The notes under the pieces: model-generated
Told to the model about the DNA's origin: nothing
Databases searched by the model: none
The model's input: the letters and a program-made list of their open reading frames with translations, nothing else
Source: Prostheceraeus crozeri
Lineage: Eukaryota > Platyhelminthes > Polycladida > Euryleptidae
DNA: 64,000 nt
Assembly: GCA_907163375.1 (NCBI GenBank)
Contig: CAJQUW010000498.1
Location: 558,001 to 622,000, forward strand
Reading direction: 5' to 3'
Made by a program: the position numbers and the translations under genes
Shown here: piece after piece, positions 10,501 through 22,495 of the stretch
Layout: each line of letters starts with the position of its first letter
Numbering within the stretch: the first letter of the stretch is position 1

Positions 10501-11899
10501 ATTTATGGGAGATGTGCATGAAAAGTTGCTAATTTTTTATGGGGAGGAACGTCCCCAGGTCAGGTTTTGACATCATGTGTCAATAACGTTCACGGTGGCT
10601 CTCTCATTCGCCACATATCAATCACACCAAGTCGAAGGATCAAGCATTTTGTAACAAGTATGTACAAATATCGATGGTCTAAGAGATGAAACACTTAAAA
10701 AAGATGCATAGAAAAATTATTGCACAGAAATATTGATGATGCACTGAATATAAAATGTACCGAATCAGACATATAAAAATTCATTAAGCTCTTCTATTTT
10801 GGCCTTTGAATGCATTTGTGGCTTTTGTCTCTTGATGTGGATGTCTTCTCGCAGTCTTGAATTTGTAAAAAAATTGTATTTAAGACCTACCACCAAAAAC
10901 TTGGTTTCCCAAAGTTTTTTGTATATCTCATCAAATCTTCATATTTGTAGTGTAGGCTATATGAGAATGCATTTGTTCCTGGGTTAAGTTGATAGTGCGC
11001 ATCATTTGGTGTGCAAATTAAAAGAAAATCATACATATGATATCTAAAGTTCACGGAATTTTGATGCGGAGATGTCATATGATAGAGACCTACTTGACAG
11101 CATGTATGATTTGTGTAAATCGTGCAGGCCCACTATGCGCACATGTTTGAAGCAGTTGTATAAAATCATGCATTCCCGCGCTGTTAGGAATGCTCACAGG
11201 ATTCCCATTGACATTTACTGCGGTGTGGGAATGAAAAAACTGTCACTCCACTATAAACTCACCACTCTCAATATGCCACGAAGCACATTTTGACGATTGC
11301 AGATTAAAGAATTGACAGAACGAAGGATATTTACATATTTTGAATCGGAGGAAATTAACCACTTAAATTCAATTTCTTTGCAGCTACTTTTGACCATTTA
11401 ACCTCATTATCCTTTTTGCCATGTCATTTCTCGACAAATATGACAAGATTTGACTTAATGAAATGTAACTGGATATTATACTTACATCTGAACTGCCAAT
11501 GATCACTGTCAAAAGCCATTACTGATGATAGAAGTCTGATAATATTTTAATTATTCAATCAGAATTCTACATACAATGAAGGCCTTGACGAATACGTTGA
11601 AGTGAGACACAATAGGCTTTATTGCATTTCATTCAGTCTGTGGTAGTAAGCATGATTGATTAAAATAATATGCTACCATTCGAAGTAGTTAACTTAGAAT
11701 GTGCTTACATCCTACAAACAATAATTTTTCATCAACTGTGCCTAATTTTAATAAAAATTTTCAGGTTGACACGCACCTTTGCGTATATGGCTAAATTATG
11801 TTGCAATAGCTGTATTTATGACTTGCGTACAATGGCTTCCTAAATTCTTACACTGTCTTTAAGCGGCAGCTTAGACTTTTTCTGATTGACCCGATTATA
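10501..11899. other. AT-rich DNA, no gene recognised
   Basis: Small overlapping frames at 10799-11293 on both strands carry no domain I recognise. No repeat boundary seen. Confidence 0.5.
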
Positions 11900-13420
11900 C
11901 AGATTGTTTCATAAAAAATGGATCACCCTTAAACATCGCCTTAACTTTAACTTTGTCTAACTCCGCCAAACTTGAACGAATTTCTCTGAAATTTGGAAGA
12001 TATGTCAGTTGTGCTTACTAATATCATTGTTGGAAATTTCAAGCATGAATATTGAGTTGTTTTCCTGTTATAGATAAAAAAGTAGTAGATAATTTGATCT
12101 TCATTTAGCAATGTTACACAAAATCATACCTCACTCTCATAAAATTACATTTGTTTCCTTTGTTATGTAATATGTTGTTCTACAAGCCAAAAGCTATCAA
12201 GCAAAACAAAAATAAAGAAAATCGGTCAATCAGAGCCAGTATAGCACCATTATTCATCAACAATAATGTAACTGCTACATGTGATTAACTGGACTTCATG
12301 TTCCATAGCTTCCTGACTTCGTTGCGGTGGTGTTGGCAGCACTCCTGATTGCTTTCAGCTAGAAATCTATCTCTTACCGGTTGAAAACAATACAAAGCAC
12401 AAATGAACAATAACGAGATCGCATTCACAAAAGGCAAAGTGTCAGCCTTGCTGGAACTAGGGTTTTCTTTGCGAGCTACAAGCAAGCGACTAAATGTCCC
12501 TTACACAAATGTGCATCGATGGCATAATGATGATTTTCGACTCTGTCGTAAAGAGGGCTCTGGCCGTCCACGCAAAACATCCAAACGTAGAGACCGCCTA
12601 ATTTTGAGATTTGTTAAAGTTGATCCAAGTCTCTCGTTAACTGAGATGGCTGCACTAGCCTCGTCTATTTCTAAGTCCACTATTCGTAGAAGACTTATTG
12701 AGTCGAATTTCAAGAGCTGTAAGAGGCCCTCTCAGATCGAATCATCAGATCAGCATACAAAAAGACGTCTCAGATGGGCAATGAGTCATTGTCACTGGCG
12801 AAATCAATGGGATCGGGTTGTCTGGTCTGATGAGGCATCAGTCCGTCTGAAGGATAGTGATGGTCTTATCTATGTGACCACCACGTGGATGTTTTACGAA
12901 TGAACATTGGCCAAATGACAGATCAACTTGGTGATCCATCGACTTGGTTATTTATGGATGATAATGCTACGTGTCACAGGAGTAGTAGAGTCAACTTATG
13001 CAAGTCTCAATTAGGGCTTAGTACATTATCTTAGACAGCTAGTTCTCCTGATCTGAATCCCATAGAAAATGTATGGAGTATTCTAAAGCGTAACGTTCGT
13101 CGTTCACTGCTATCTACAGATGGCGCATCACAACTTACGTCACTGTTAAAAAGAGAGTGGAGAAAGTTAGATCAGTCAAAAATCAACGATATCATCGAAT
13201 CAATGCCTAGACGAATTGGTAATGTCATTGACAATAAGGGTAGGGCCACAAAATATTAGCTTCTTAATTAAGAACCGTTACTGCATCATAGCTTATCAGA
13301 TTATATAAGGACATTTAAATATATTAGGGACATGAAATAATCTGAAAAATGCTTTCTGTATCATACTTATGTTTTATTTAGTCAAATTTTAGGATGATCC
13401 ACTTTTTATGAAACGGACTG
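11900..13420 (+). mobile_element. Tc1-like DD34E transposon, decayed
   Basis: A 1,521-bp element. The left end CAGATTGTTTCATAAAAAA and the reverse complement of the right end CAGTCCGTTTCATAAAAAG share most positions over about 28 bp, including TTTCATAAAAA and TGGATCA. TA dinucleotides flank it at 11898-11899 and 13421-13422. The enclosed transposase is inactivated by stops, a frameshift and an internal deletion. Confidence 0.9.
12403..13259 (+). pseudogene. Tc1-family transposase, broken
   Basis: The 5' frame (12403-12903, 166 codons) has two helix-turn-helix domains: LLELGFSLRATSKRLNVPYTNVHRW, and a C-terminal one with STIRRRL, joined by the basic SGRPRKTSKR linker. The first catalytic Asp is in VVWSDEASVRL. 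Then the frame breaks. Continuing in another frame, the second Asp appears in LFMDDNATCHRS, and after a stop codon the Glu in SPDLNPIENVWSILKR. Spacing of the last pair is 34, the canonical Tc1 DD34E. Only about 44 codons separate the first two catalytic motifs, roughly half the family's usual distance, so the core has an internal deletion. The C-terminus is intact to TAG 13257-13259. Confidence 0.9.
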
Positions 13421-13422
13421 TA

Positions 13423-14655
13423 GATGTTTGTGATCCATGCAATGTTTTATTTACTTGTTGGTAACGATCTATTCACCTCTGCGTCACCTTGGTTGGAGTG
13501 CTCTCAGAATCGCATATTATTATTACTAATTGCGTTTATTTAATCATTATTGGCGGTGAATAACAGTACATGAGTGCATATCAGATGAGTAACATTGAAT
13601 TAGAGTACATTGGATTAATGAGCGTGTATTGCATGATTACATAATACAGTGAGTACAAGATGATGAAAAAGTACAAAAATGGATTGGAACTCAACGACTA
13701 TATTTGATAAAGGATATACATGCTACCATGTCCCGTAAGGTGGAGTGATGCTCATAATATTTCTCATTGTGGAACATCAGTCTCTAAACAATGCACGCAT
13801 CGCATTGTTCAATGTGCATAATCAATTAATTTATTGCACATCATTTTACTTCACATGGCAGAATGAAATTCGCAATGTACTTTTCATTTGTAAGATATCA
13901 TCATTTTTAGAGGAAATTATTTTTGGAAGTCGAATTTCATGTAAGAAAATGCAGTGATTTCAGCAATAATCTCACTTCCGACGGCTTAAAAGCAAATACT
14001 CTGCAACTCAATCTCTGCTGATTAAATTCCATGACATTTATGGATGTGCAGCACTTAGCATCTCTTCAGTCAAATTAAAGATTTCTCACCCAAGTAGTTG
14101 CTTAAAAACTCAAAATATAATAGCACATTTATTTTGTAAAATCATGAATTTTAAATGAATTAAAAAAATGAACATCTTCAATTAATTCAGCAGTTCGACG
14201 AGAATTTCCTTTGATGGTACCAAGTATTTCATTTCAATGTTTGCCAAATAGAGAAAATGCTTATCCATTGTATGTAGATTGTCGCATGCAAAAAGGAATT
14301 GTATGAAATAAATAATTTTGCAAAATAAATTGATTCATCAATTTGATAGCTTCTCCATTTTCAGTTTCTTTTTTTATTTTCCACTGGTATGTTTTCATTA
14401 CCTCAACTAGTACGGCTTAATTGAGTCACCAGCCTTTTGCAAAAGATGCTTTGAAAAACATTATAGGTTCCCGATCAAATATTGCAACTAGTCAAACCAA
14501 ATATAACACTAGATGATCGCTTTGTAGCATGTCAGATCAAATACGGATTAAATAGCACGCATCGACTGCAAATCTAATGGTAGGTAGATTAAATGTAACC
14601 TGTCAGATCCAGTGTTGATTCCTATTACTGTGTGCATTAGGTAAAACAAATGTCA
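13423..14655. other. AT-rich DNA, no gene recognised
   Basis: One 70-codon frame (13745-13957, plus) lacks any recognisable domain. Nothing else found. Confidence 0.5.
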
Positions 14656-14826
14656 AACTACTCCATTTCCATGTATATTTCAGATATTTCCAAATGAATT
14701 TCAGACATTTCCAAACGGATTTCAGATTTCTCTAATTGAATTTCAGATATCTATCAGAAACTCAACTTTGAACATATCTGAAATTCATTTGGAAATATCT
14801 GAAGTAGAAATGGAAAAGGTGTAGTT
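14656..14826. repeat. 171-bp foldback with internal 22-bp repeats
   Basis: The left arm (14656-14708) and the reverse complement of the right arm (about 14772-14826) match over about 50 bp, sharing CAGATATTTCCAAATGAATT. The left half also holds four tandem units of about 22 bp built on TTTCAGA plus ATTTCC. It looks like a MITE or a foldback element; no clear target duplication was found. Confidence 0.6.
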
Positions 14827-16865
14827 AATTTTTAAGTGGAACGTGCAGATAAAAATATGTACTGTTTTTATTGGATATCAATAACGCGCTGTCAGAGAAT
14901 ATCTGACGTTGACAAACAGCGCTTAATAGATGCTCATAATTGTGACGAAGATCATTACGTCAATTTCTGATCATGAAGTCAAGAATGTAGCCTACGCTTT
15001 CATTCGAAGAGTGAATGATAAAAGAGGCATCGTCGCCTTCCCTTGGACATGTGTGACACCAGGTCAGGTGGAGCATATTATTTATATATTCCACGCAGTT
15101 GAGAAGATTTGCAATTTCTCTGTATTTAAAACATCTTTGTGTTTAAAATCAACGGTTCTTCTTCATATGACTACGTCGCATGACTTCATAGCACTACTTT
15201 CACTATTAACCAAGAAATCATGAATCATGTCAAACTTTGTAACCGAACTAAGTTTTACCAGTTAGAACTGATGATTTCAATTGATGCAAAGATCTAGTAT
15301 TTAGAAAATGAAACATAGTAGGGTGCGTCTTAAATGTAATGTAAACATTTCGGTCAATACACGATGTCCCTTTAATAAATTCTACGTCGATTAACTGAAA
15401 TTTTTGCAAAAAAAAACAATTGCGAGACATTTTGCATAAGCTCTCAAAACATGAAATATGCTTTATCTTTCACATTCTTATGACAATTTAGAGGAATTCT
15501 ATTGGTGTTTTGACTTGCTTGCCATTTGCACTTTGTTTTGTTCTGTGATAATAAAATGTTGCGCGATGTCTGGAAATGCACTGACTTATCTACCGCAGAC
15601 GCTGTATGATGTCGAAATTGGCTACCAGACAGGTTCACTTTCAGCATGAATCGATACCGCAATATTGTGTTTGACAAGATTTTTGATGCAGAAATCGCAT
15701 GGGTTATTTGTAGAAGAGAGCGCCATTTTGCGCCATAGCTCGTTGACATACTGCACATTGACGTCTAAACAGTTAAGAATGTTTAGAAATTAAGCTGCTT
15801 TTACTGTTTGACCCAGACTGTGACAAAGTTGTACTACAGGCTTTCCAGAACAAAATAATTTCTATAGCATTCTTCTTCAAGATAAGAAATGCAATTTCGA
15901 AGATAGTCAGTCTGCTTTAAAGAGACGCCATAGATTTCTATGTTAGATTGAGCATGTTCGTGATGTGTTGCGCAAATTTGTGGAAGCGTAAGCAAATTAG
16001 TGAATAGGTGGGCAAGTTCAATATCAATCATTACATAGAAATTTTATATTATTGAAATTGGTTGCCTCGTCTTGAACTTCAATACCCTAACAAGAACTTT
16101 CTTGTGTTCCTTTACATAGAAACTCAGGTGACGTATGATTTAAATTGACTCGGTTATGCATGCGTGTGGTCATAAAGGCAAATGTACATGACTTATCTTG
16201 AACGTTAGTATTGAACAAGGTCTAGCAAGCCTATATATATAGCATAATGCATGTTTTTATACAATTTGATGTTTATTATTAAATGTTATTTTACCACCCT
16301 ATAGCTTGATATCAGTTAATTTTTATTCAAGCTGAGCTAGTGAAGCTATCAATAGATCATGTATAACCAAAAATGGATCATACTGACATTATATTGTAAC
16401 AAATTGTTGTCATTGTGAAGTTGAAAGCACGAAAGCATTCATTTCAGCGAATCATGAATAGAAAGGCACAAACATTTTTGCACAAAAAGTCTTTTTACGG
16501 CGCGGACGAAATTCTAGCAATCGATTTGTCTCAGTAAATTGATAAATTGTCAACCATTCTGCTAATTTCACATCGTTGCAATATATTCTTAAGACTCCAA
16601 GAGGTCGATTTTCATCACTGTCAAACTATAATTGTACTGTAATTACCTTTTCTTCTCTTGAACGATGAGTGATATACGTAGATGAAGAAAATTGATTGTC
16701 GTACGTTAGAAGTCCTTTTGAAATAATAGGCGACTGCTACATGAATCAATTAGTTGAACCTACTGCTACTCTGCCGACTTTGAAAGTCTTTTTGAAACAT
16801 ATCCGAAAGTAAATATTTAAAGTCAATCTAATTTTTTCAATTCGGTCGTTACTAGGCATTGTAGT

Positions 16866-16890
16866 GACTTGAGCATTGTTTGCTCAAGTC
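16866..16890. repeat. Perfect short hairpin
   Basis: Arms GACTTGAGCA and TGCTCAAGTC are perfect complements separated by five bases. No context suggests a function. Confidence 0.5.
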
Positions 16891-19739
16891 AAATTGAAGG
16901 AAACGTTAGCAATAGATAATAAGCTAATTTATCAGTTTGCCTTTTCTTGAGTAATGCTTGTCTATTGCTGAACCCAAGTTTGTTTTTAATTGCTAATGAA
17001 ACACATAGTATCTTTTTTTGAAGTTTTGAGATAACCCAACTGAAGGTAACTTTAATGAAGCGTTACAGTTCTGACATGGCTTTCGGCAATTTATTTTGTT
17101 TTGAATTCAGTAGTGATATTGTCGATGCAGAAAATATTTGTCATAAGTTAGGTCATGAAGATACTATATGTTGTTGATACCGAAATGAAATGATAAAAAT
17201 CGTTGAAACTGAAAACTTTGCGAGACCCGTGTGTTATCCAATAAATGAATAGAATAATTAAATAACAAAGCAGTTAAATTAATTGTTTAATTAGCTGATA
17301 AATGATTAGGAAATTTACTTTGATAGTTATTCAAAAAAGGATAAAAGCATTTCTTAAATGCTTTGGATGTTAATCCAACAGTATTTAATAAATCAACTGA
17401 AGGGAATCATTGGCTATTGTTAACTGCGCCCTAAAGTTTAATAGGTGCTATGTTTTTCTTTCTCCTTTCTTTATTTATCTGTAAGTTCTGTAGTATGAAA
17501 GTTCAGGTGAATGAATCTCTGATCTACTTAGCATCTGATCTCTTATCTTAAATTTCGTTACCTGTAGTGTCCACTTTAAACATTAGATGACTTTGAGATC
17601 ATCTTTCCTTCGATCCGCATTTTACAAATTTTGATGTGCAGCATATTAACACCTTGGTTACTGCTTTCACTATGAATAGATGTCTAATTAGACAAAAATA
17701 GTACATTTTGCATCACAAAATGAGCATTTTGAAGTCACAAAATGTTCCATAATTAATAGGCTATTTGAATTTGAAATGCATATGACGCACATCATAATCG
17801 ATTTTAACTCCACCTCTTTACGACGAGTCAGCAGTTTTAGGGCGAGCACCAAGCAGTGCTGGTCATATTATTAACTACCACATTTGCCGAGTTGGCGCAG
17901 ATTCAATGCGAATAGGACAGGTGCAGCTCATATTCGGCTCTTGAGGCTGCTTTTCATTTCGGCAACTCAACAGCTGAGTGAAATTGTCAAGGACGAGAAG
18001 TGCTCGTCCTCCGTCCTTAAAGGGTAAAGTTTCCAATTGATGATTATTATTGGATTTGATTGGATTGATTTGATGATTATTCCAATTGACGGCACTTATT
18101 TCCTCAATATCGTGAAAGTTGGTCATTCAAAGTAGGAGCTTCTCAAAATATCAGTGAGCATTTAAATTTTACGTTGCAATTAGGCTAACATGCGGATTTT
18201 GAAATGGTTTGATTTAAGATACATGTGAGACATATCCCGTTTGGTTTCAGTTTTCACTTTCAAAGATAGAAAGAGGCAGCTGATTGTGACACAAAGAAAG
18301 TCCAGATAGACACTAACACCATGTCTACAAGATCTCAACTTGATAGAATTGCGCATCGAATTCTACAATCTGCTGCGCAGAACAATAGGGCATGTCGTTG
18401 GCCTTTATGACCTCTTCTGTTGCATCGCCGTGTCATTGTGGACAGATCACTTGTCTAGCCTGCTAGCTGATTTGTATTCGAATCCTGGTCAGACGGTCGG
18501 GGGGGGGGAGATTACATGTAGGTGTTCCTTTTTCCTTAATTTGTGGCATATCTATGTTAATCATCACAATCCAAGCAACAACTGGCCGCTGAAACGTCAT
18601 GACAGTTGACTATTTAAATCGGCGCTGAAATAATGAGGCACCGATTTGATGCATGAGGAAGGGTTTAAATACTCCTTGCCCACCAGGTCGGAAAAGGGTT
18701 CTCCTGAAGACACGGTTGCATCGCTTATGGGTCTAATTCATGATCACATTGAAAAATCAAGGAAATATTAGAAGCCATGGGTGTGTGTGCTCCGTGCTTC
18801 AGCTTGGCTGATCCTAGGGCGCTCCGCATTGCGGGCTGTCCTCATAATGCAATGAACTCTGAATAAGGTCAGTTGATCAAGCTGAGGAAATTTATTCATC
18901 AAAAACATTCACTTGTTCAGTGATGTTGTATATCTGACCGCATGGAGTAATCCATGATGTCGTCGGATCACTGATCGAGTGCCCAGAAAACCAAATATGA
19001 ATGCAGGCCACGTTTGACTGCAGGCTAATATCATTTGATCATGCTATTTGTTTGACATAAACCACAGGTACCTTATTTCTTCGAATAAGCGCTGCAGCAA
19101 AATCTGCTTGTGTCGAATAAATGCCGCACCCAGTTTCTGATTTTGTTTGCCACTTCAATCCTTCTATTCATTCTTAAGCAATGATAGACCTAAAGTTAGA
19201 GGTATATCGATCTGCAACACTGTGGAATTCTAGATTAGACCTACTTGTGCATGGTTTTAAAAAATGCAAACATAAAAGATTTTTACTCAAAGTAAGCTTC
19301 AATCACAGCGCAAATTGCGATCGGGTACAAAATGTAACTGAACATAAAATGTCGAAAAAGCGAAATGAGGTTGAAGGCCAATGTCATTGGAAGAATCATC
19401 GTCACTGGATAAATTCATCGATATGTCCGCAAGTTCCAGTCTACATCATTGATGTCAAGATTCCGAATACATTCACGGGATGCTCAGCAACATCTCTTAT
19501 CTTCATGCTAAGAATTTCATCCGGGTCGTGACTCGCGATGCCACACGCATCAATGGACTTCGTGATGACCTCTGCATGAATCAGGCCCATGCCTCCTTGA
19601 TCCGCCGGACCATCATCAGACGGCTCGCTGATCGACCGGCAGCCGTGACCTCTGCAACACGCACTGACTCCGACAACCAATTAAGTTTCACACAATTGTA
19701 AAACCTTGAATGATATGATGACAGCTATGTTTTGAGGGC

Positions 19740-19792
19740 GTCAATGGCAAATTAGAGGGCCGCGTTAGCGGACCCGACAATTTGCCATTGAC
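19740..19792. repeat. GC-rich foldback
   Basis: Outer arms GTCAATGGCAAATT and AATTTGCCATTGAC are perfectly complementary (14 bp). The interior also pairs partly (GGGCCGC with GCGGACCC). The middle is distinctly GC-rich for this region. Confidence 0.6.
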
Positions 19793-20500
19793 AGCCCGAA
19801 AAATGTAGATGTCATAATCATTGTATGCCATGTTGCGAAATATTTCTATGGTTTCATTTCCAGGCCATGAATTTTCCGGGCCGTTAATGAATTTCTGGGC
19901 ATTATCAAAGATACCAGTCTTATATACATGGTATACAATGACATACTGCAGCTGACATCGACAAGCTGACGGGCATAGTCCAGTTATCTCTCTCACACAC
20001 ACACACACTCATTCACTCACTCGTTCTTCACTTCTATCCTTCACCTCGCTCTCGTCTTGTCGCCCTACGGCCAAAGACCAAGGAAAGTGCCAAGGAAAGT
20101 ACTCTCTCCATGATTTTAGGCCACGTAGCGTGGAACCGCTAACCCGCTTACCGGAAACCCACTCAAAGGAAAGCCAACTTATCGGAAACACAAAGTTTTG
20201 GTCACTGTCTCGAGTCTTTTATTCATCATGTTAACTTATGTACAGGGTGCGAGAAAAGTCCTTGCGGATTTTTGTCAACTTTATATTTTGCTATTCAATG
20301 ATCAAATATCATTTCTTCAGTGACCAATATGTGGCAATGCGTTTGTAGATAACTCTGTCACTCGACTATTATGCATGCCAAGTCTTTAGATTTAACACAT
20401 AGTGAGCTTTATGCTATTCAATCAACAAAATTTAAATTGATTACTTTCCATACGTTTTGTAAACTCGGCATTTCATTGTGCTATTTTCGATGCTTTGAAA

Positions 20501-20725
20501 AGCTATGCCACTTGTTTTTCCTGAGCTCCATGGACTTCACATTTGAATCTAGCTACGAGATTTGATCTCATTTTAATCAAATCAACAAAGTTGTGCTTCA
20601 AATAGCTATGCCACTCGTTTTTGCTGAGCTCCATAGATTTCAAATTTAAATCTAACTTCGAGGATCGATCATTAAATGACGGACTAAACATGGATTTCAC
20701 ATTTGAATCTTACTACGAGATTTTT
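20501..20725 (+). repeat. Subterminal direct repeats in the DD41D element
   Basis: The block AGCTATGCCACT...GAGCTCCAT...TTTGAATCTA occurs at 20501 and again at 20604 (period about 103 bp). A third partial copy starts near 20689 (CATGGATTTCAC). They lie between the left inverted repeat and the transposase start. Such internal direct repeats often serve as extra transposase-binding sites, but that role is inferred. Confidence 0.65.
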
Positions 20726-20801
20726 AATTTCAATCAATACATTTTATACACTGTGTTTATAAACTCGATACACTGATGGATGTGAGTAATTTGATATTGT
20801 G

Positions 20802-21848
20802 ATGGAATTCTCGACAATAGAAAAAGTTTATTGCACATCGTGGGTCATTTCTTTCAACTGTGAAGAAAGTGCTCGTCAATTCAGAGAGAAATTTAACAAG
20901 GAACCCCCATCGTCGAGAACAATCTTGTATTGGAAGAACAAACTTCTTGAAACCGGCAGCCTGTCCCACGACCGACCCAGAAGTGGCAGACCCATAACAG
21001 CATCTGGAGATGAAAACAGGCAAAAGGTAATTGAAGCTGTCACTGAAGATCCTTCAACTTCGACAAGAGCGATATCGAGGGATGTCGGGATCTCTGATTT
21101 CACTGTCCGAAAAGTTCTAAAAGCCGAGCATTATCATCCATACAAGCCGCTATATTCTCAATTTCTTTGTGATGGGGACGAAGACCGCCGCTCACAATTT
21201 TGTGAAGAAATGAGGAGAAAATCGAGAGAAGATCCTGCTTTCCTCCGAAAGCTAACATTTTCGGACGAGTGTGTCATGTCGTTGACAGGCAACATCAACA
21301 AGCACAATGTGCACTTCTGGACTACGACGAACCCGAATATTAGAATGACCAACCCAGGCAAGACTCCTAGCCTCACCGTGTGGGCCTGTATAGGCTATTC
21401 CGGACTTCTTATCTACGATATCAGTTCAGAAACCATGAATGGAAAGAGATATTCTGATCTTCTGTTGAACCAAGTCGTTCCTTATTTCTCTCGTGGCACT
21501 GGAAGAACCCTTCTGTTCCAGCAAGACGGAGCGCCTCCCCATTACTCTTTTTCAGCGCGTCAAATTCTAGAGACTCATTTGTCCAATCGCTGGATCGGCA
21601 GGAAAGGACCTATTGAATGGCCAGCAAGATCGCCGGACTTGACACCCTGCGACTTTTGGTTCTGGAGTCACCTGCAGCAATTGGTTTATCCTCCAGGTTT
21701 TATTTACAGGAACATTCAGGACTTGCGGGAAGAGATTGAGCGACAAATGAACAACATTGCTCTCTCTTACTACCGTGATTCGTTGAGGAATTTTCAGAAA
21801 CGTTTTCTAAAGTGCATTGAGCATGACGGTGAGCTATTTGAAGAATAA
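20802..21848 (+). CDS. DD41D Tc1/mariner transposase
   Basis: The enzyme would excise and reinsert the element at TA sites. The product is 348 aa, a normal length. ATG 20802 is the first Met after an in-frame stop at 20787. The N-terminus (about 1-55) resembles the DUF4817-type helix-turn-helix seen in this group: CEESARQFREKFNKEPPSSR then ILYWKNKLLETGS. Next is an AT-hook-like HDRPRSGRP, then a second helix-turn-helix with STRAISRDVGISDFTVRKVL. Catalytic residues are D155 (LTFSDECV), D242 (LFQQDGAPPHY) and D284 (WPARSPDLTPCDFWFW). I count exactly 41 residues between the last two, the DD41D (rosa-like) signature. No stop, frameshift or missing catalytic residue is seen. The stop codon overlaps a polyadenylation signal. 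Confidence 0.93.
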   Translation: MEFSTIEKVYCTSWVISFNCEESARQFREKFNKEPPSSRTILYWKNKLLETGSLSHDRPRSGRPITASGDENRQKVIEAVTEDPSTSTRAISRDVGISDFTVRKVLKAEHYHPYKPLYSQFLCDGDEDRRSQFCEEMRRKSREDPAFLRKLTFSDECVMSLTGNINKHNVHFWTTTNPNIRMTNPGKTPSLTVWACIGYSGLLIYDISSETMNGKRYSDLLLNQVVPYFSRGTGRTLLFQQDGAPPHYSFSARQILETHLSNRWIGRKGPIEWPARSPDLTPCDFWFWSHLQQLVYPPGFIYRNIQDLREEIERQMNNIALSYYRDSLRNFQKRFLKCIEHDGELFEE

Positions 21849-21849
21849 A
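21844..21849 (+). terminator. Polyadenylation signal overlapping the transposase stop
   Basis: AATAAA contains the TAA stop of the DD41D transposase (21846-21848). A second AATAAA lies about 70 bp downstream, before the right inverted repeat. Confidence 0.45.
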
Positions 21850-22460
21850 AATGTCAATGAGTACATGGAATGTTCAGTTTTTATTCCTAGATGGGTTTGT
21901 TCAAAGAAAAATGAAAATAAAGTAAAACAATTCACCATACAATAACTAAATATGAAGTTATCAAAGATCCGCAAAGACTTTTCTCGCACCCTGTAGAATG
22001 AAGTAGCTCAGCATATACTATACCGCAAAAAAGCACCACATGGTTCATAGAATTGTTTAGGCTACTTTATTTTGACTATAAGTAAGATGATGACAGAAAG
22101 TATGTTAAATTGTCACAGTAAACATTTTATTCTGAATGTTGATCAATACTATACGAAAAATTAACAAAAACTCAATTTCTGATGAAGTATTGCCGATCTG
22201 ACAATTCCTCTTTTCTAACTGTCTAATCCATCATTGATCTACCGTGATGCAAAATGGTAACAGTTTTGAACATACATGTAATAACTTTTATACCTCAAAC
22301 ATTAAATTTTTACTGTATTAAATTAAGCTCTATCAATTAAAACATTAAATTCTGTATAGTACATAGCCTACGCTATTTCCACATGCTAACATGATAGATA
22401 ATCAACACGAGACCTTGGCCGAGCTTTTCTGTAAGTGGATCTTCAAATGAGTTGGTTTCC

Positions 22461-22495
22461 AAGAATGGAGAAGGGGTAAAACCTTCTCCATTCTT
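22461..22495. repeat. Perfect 14-bp hairpin, 7-nt loop
   Basis: AAGAATGGAGAAGG and CCTTCTCCATTCTT are exact complements separated by GGTAAAA. It stands alone in AT-rich DNA, without coding or transposon context that I can see. Confidence 0.6.

Larger units (their letters stand above)
14827..20240. other. Long AT-rich stretch with small hairpins, no gene recognised
   Basis: Short open frames occur on both strands but none carries a recognisable domain. Visible items are hairpins (16866-16890, 17991-18009, 19740-19792), a G10 run (18499-18508) and a CA repeat (19994-20008). A less AT-rich patch at 19441-19690 is open on both strands; I cannot tell whether it is coding. Confidence 0.5.
20243..21993 (+). 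mobile_element. DD41D Tc1/mariner transposon, apparently intact
   Basis: A 1,751-bp element with near-identical ends: CAGGGTGCGAGAAAAGTC at both termini, and similarity continuing to roughly 45 bp with few mismatches. TA dinucleotides flank it (20241-20242, 21994-21995). The transposase frame is uninterrupted. The high end identity and intact gene make this the youngest-looking element in the window and a candidate for an autonomous copy. Confidence 0.95.

Noticed and set aside
18440-18490. tRNA or SINE B-box (ATTCGAATCC) near 18478
   Set aside because: No A box at the right spacing, no cloverleaf, no family copies.
19441-19701. Less AT-rich patch open on both strands as an exon
   Set aside because: Open in two antisense frames with no domain and no convincing splice sites; cannot choose a strand.
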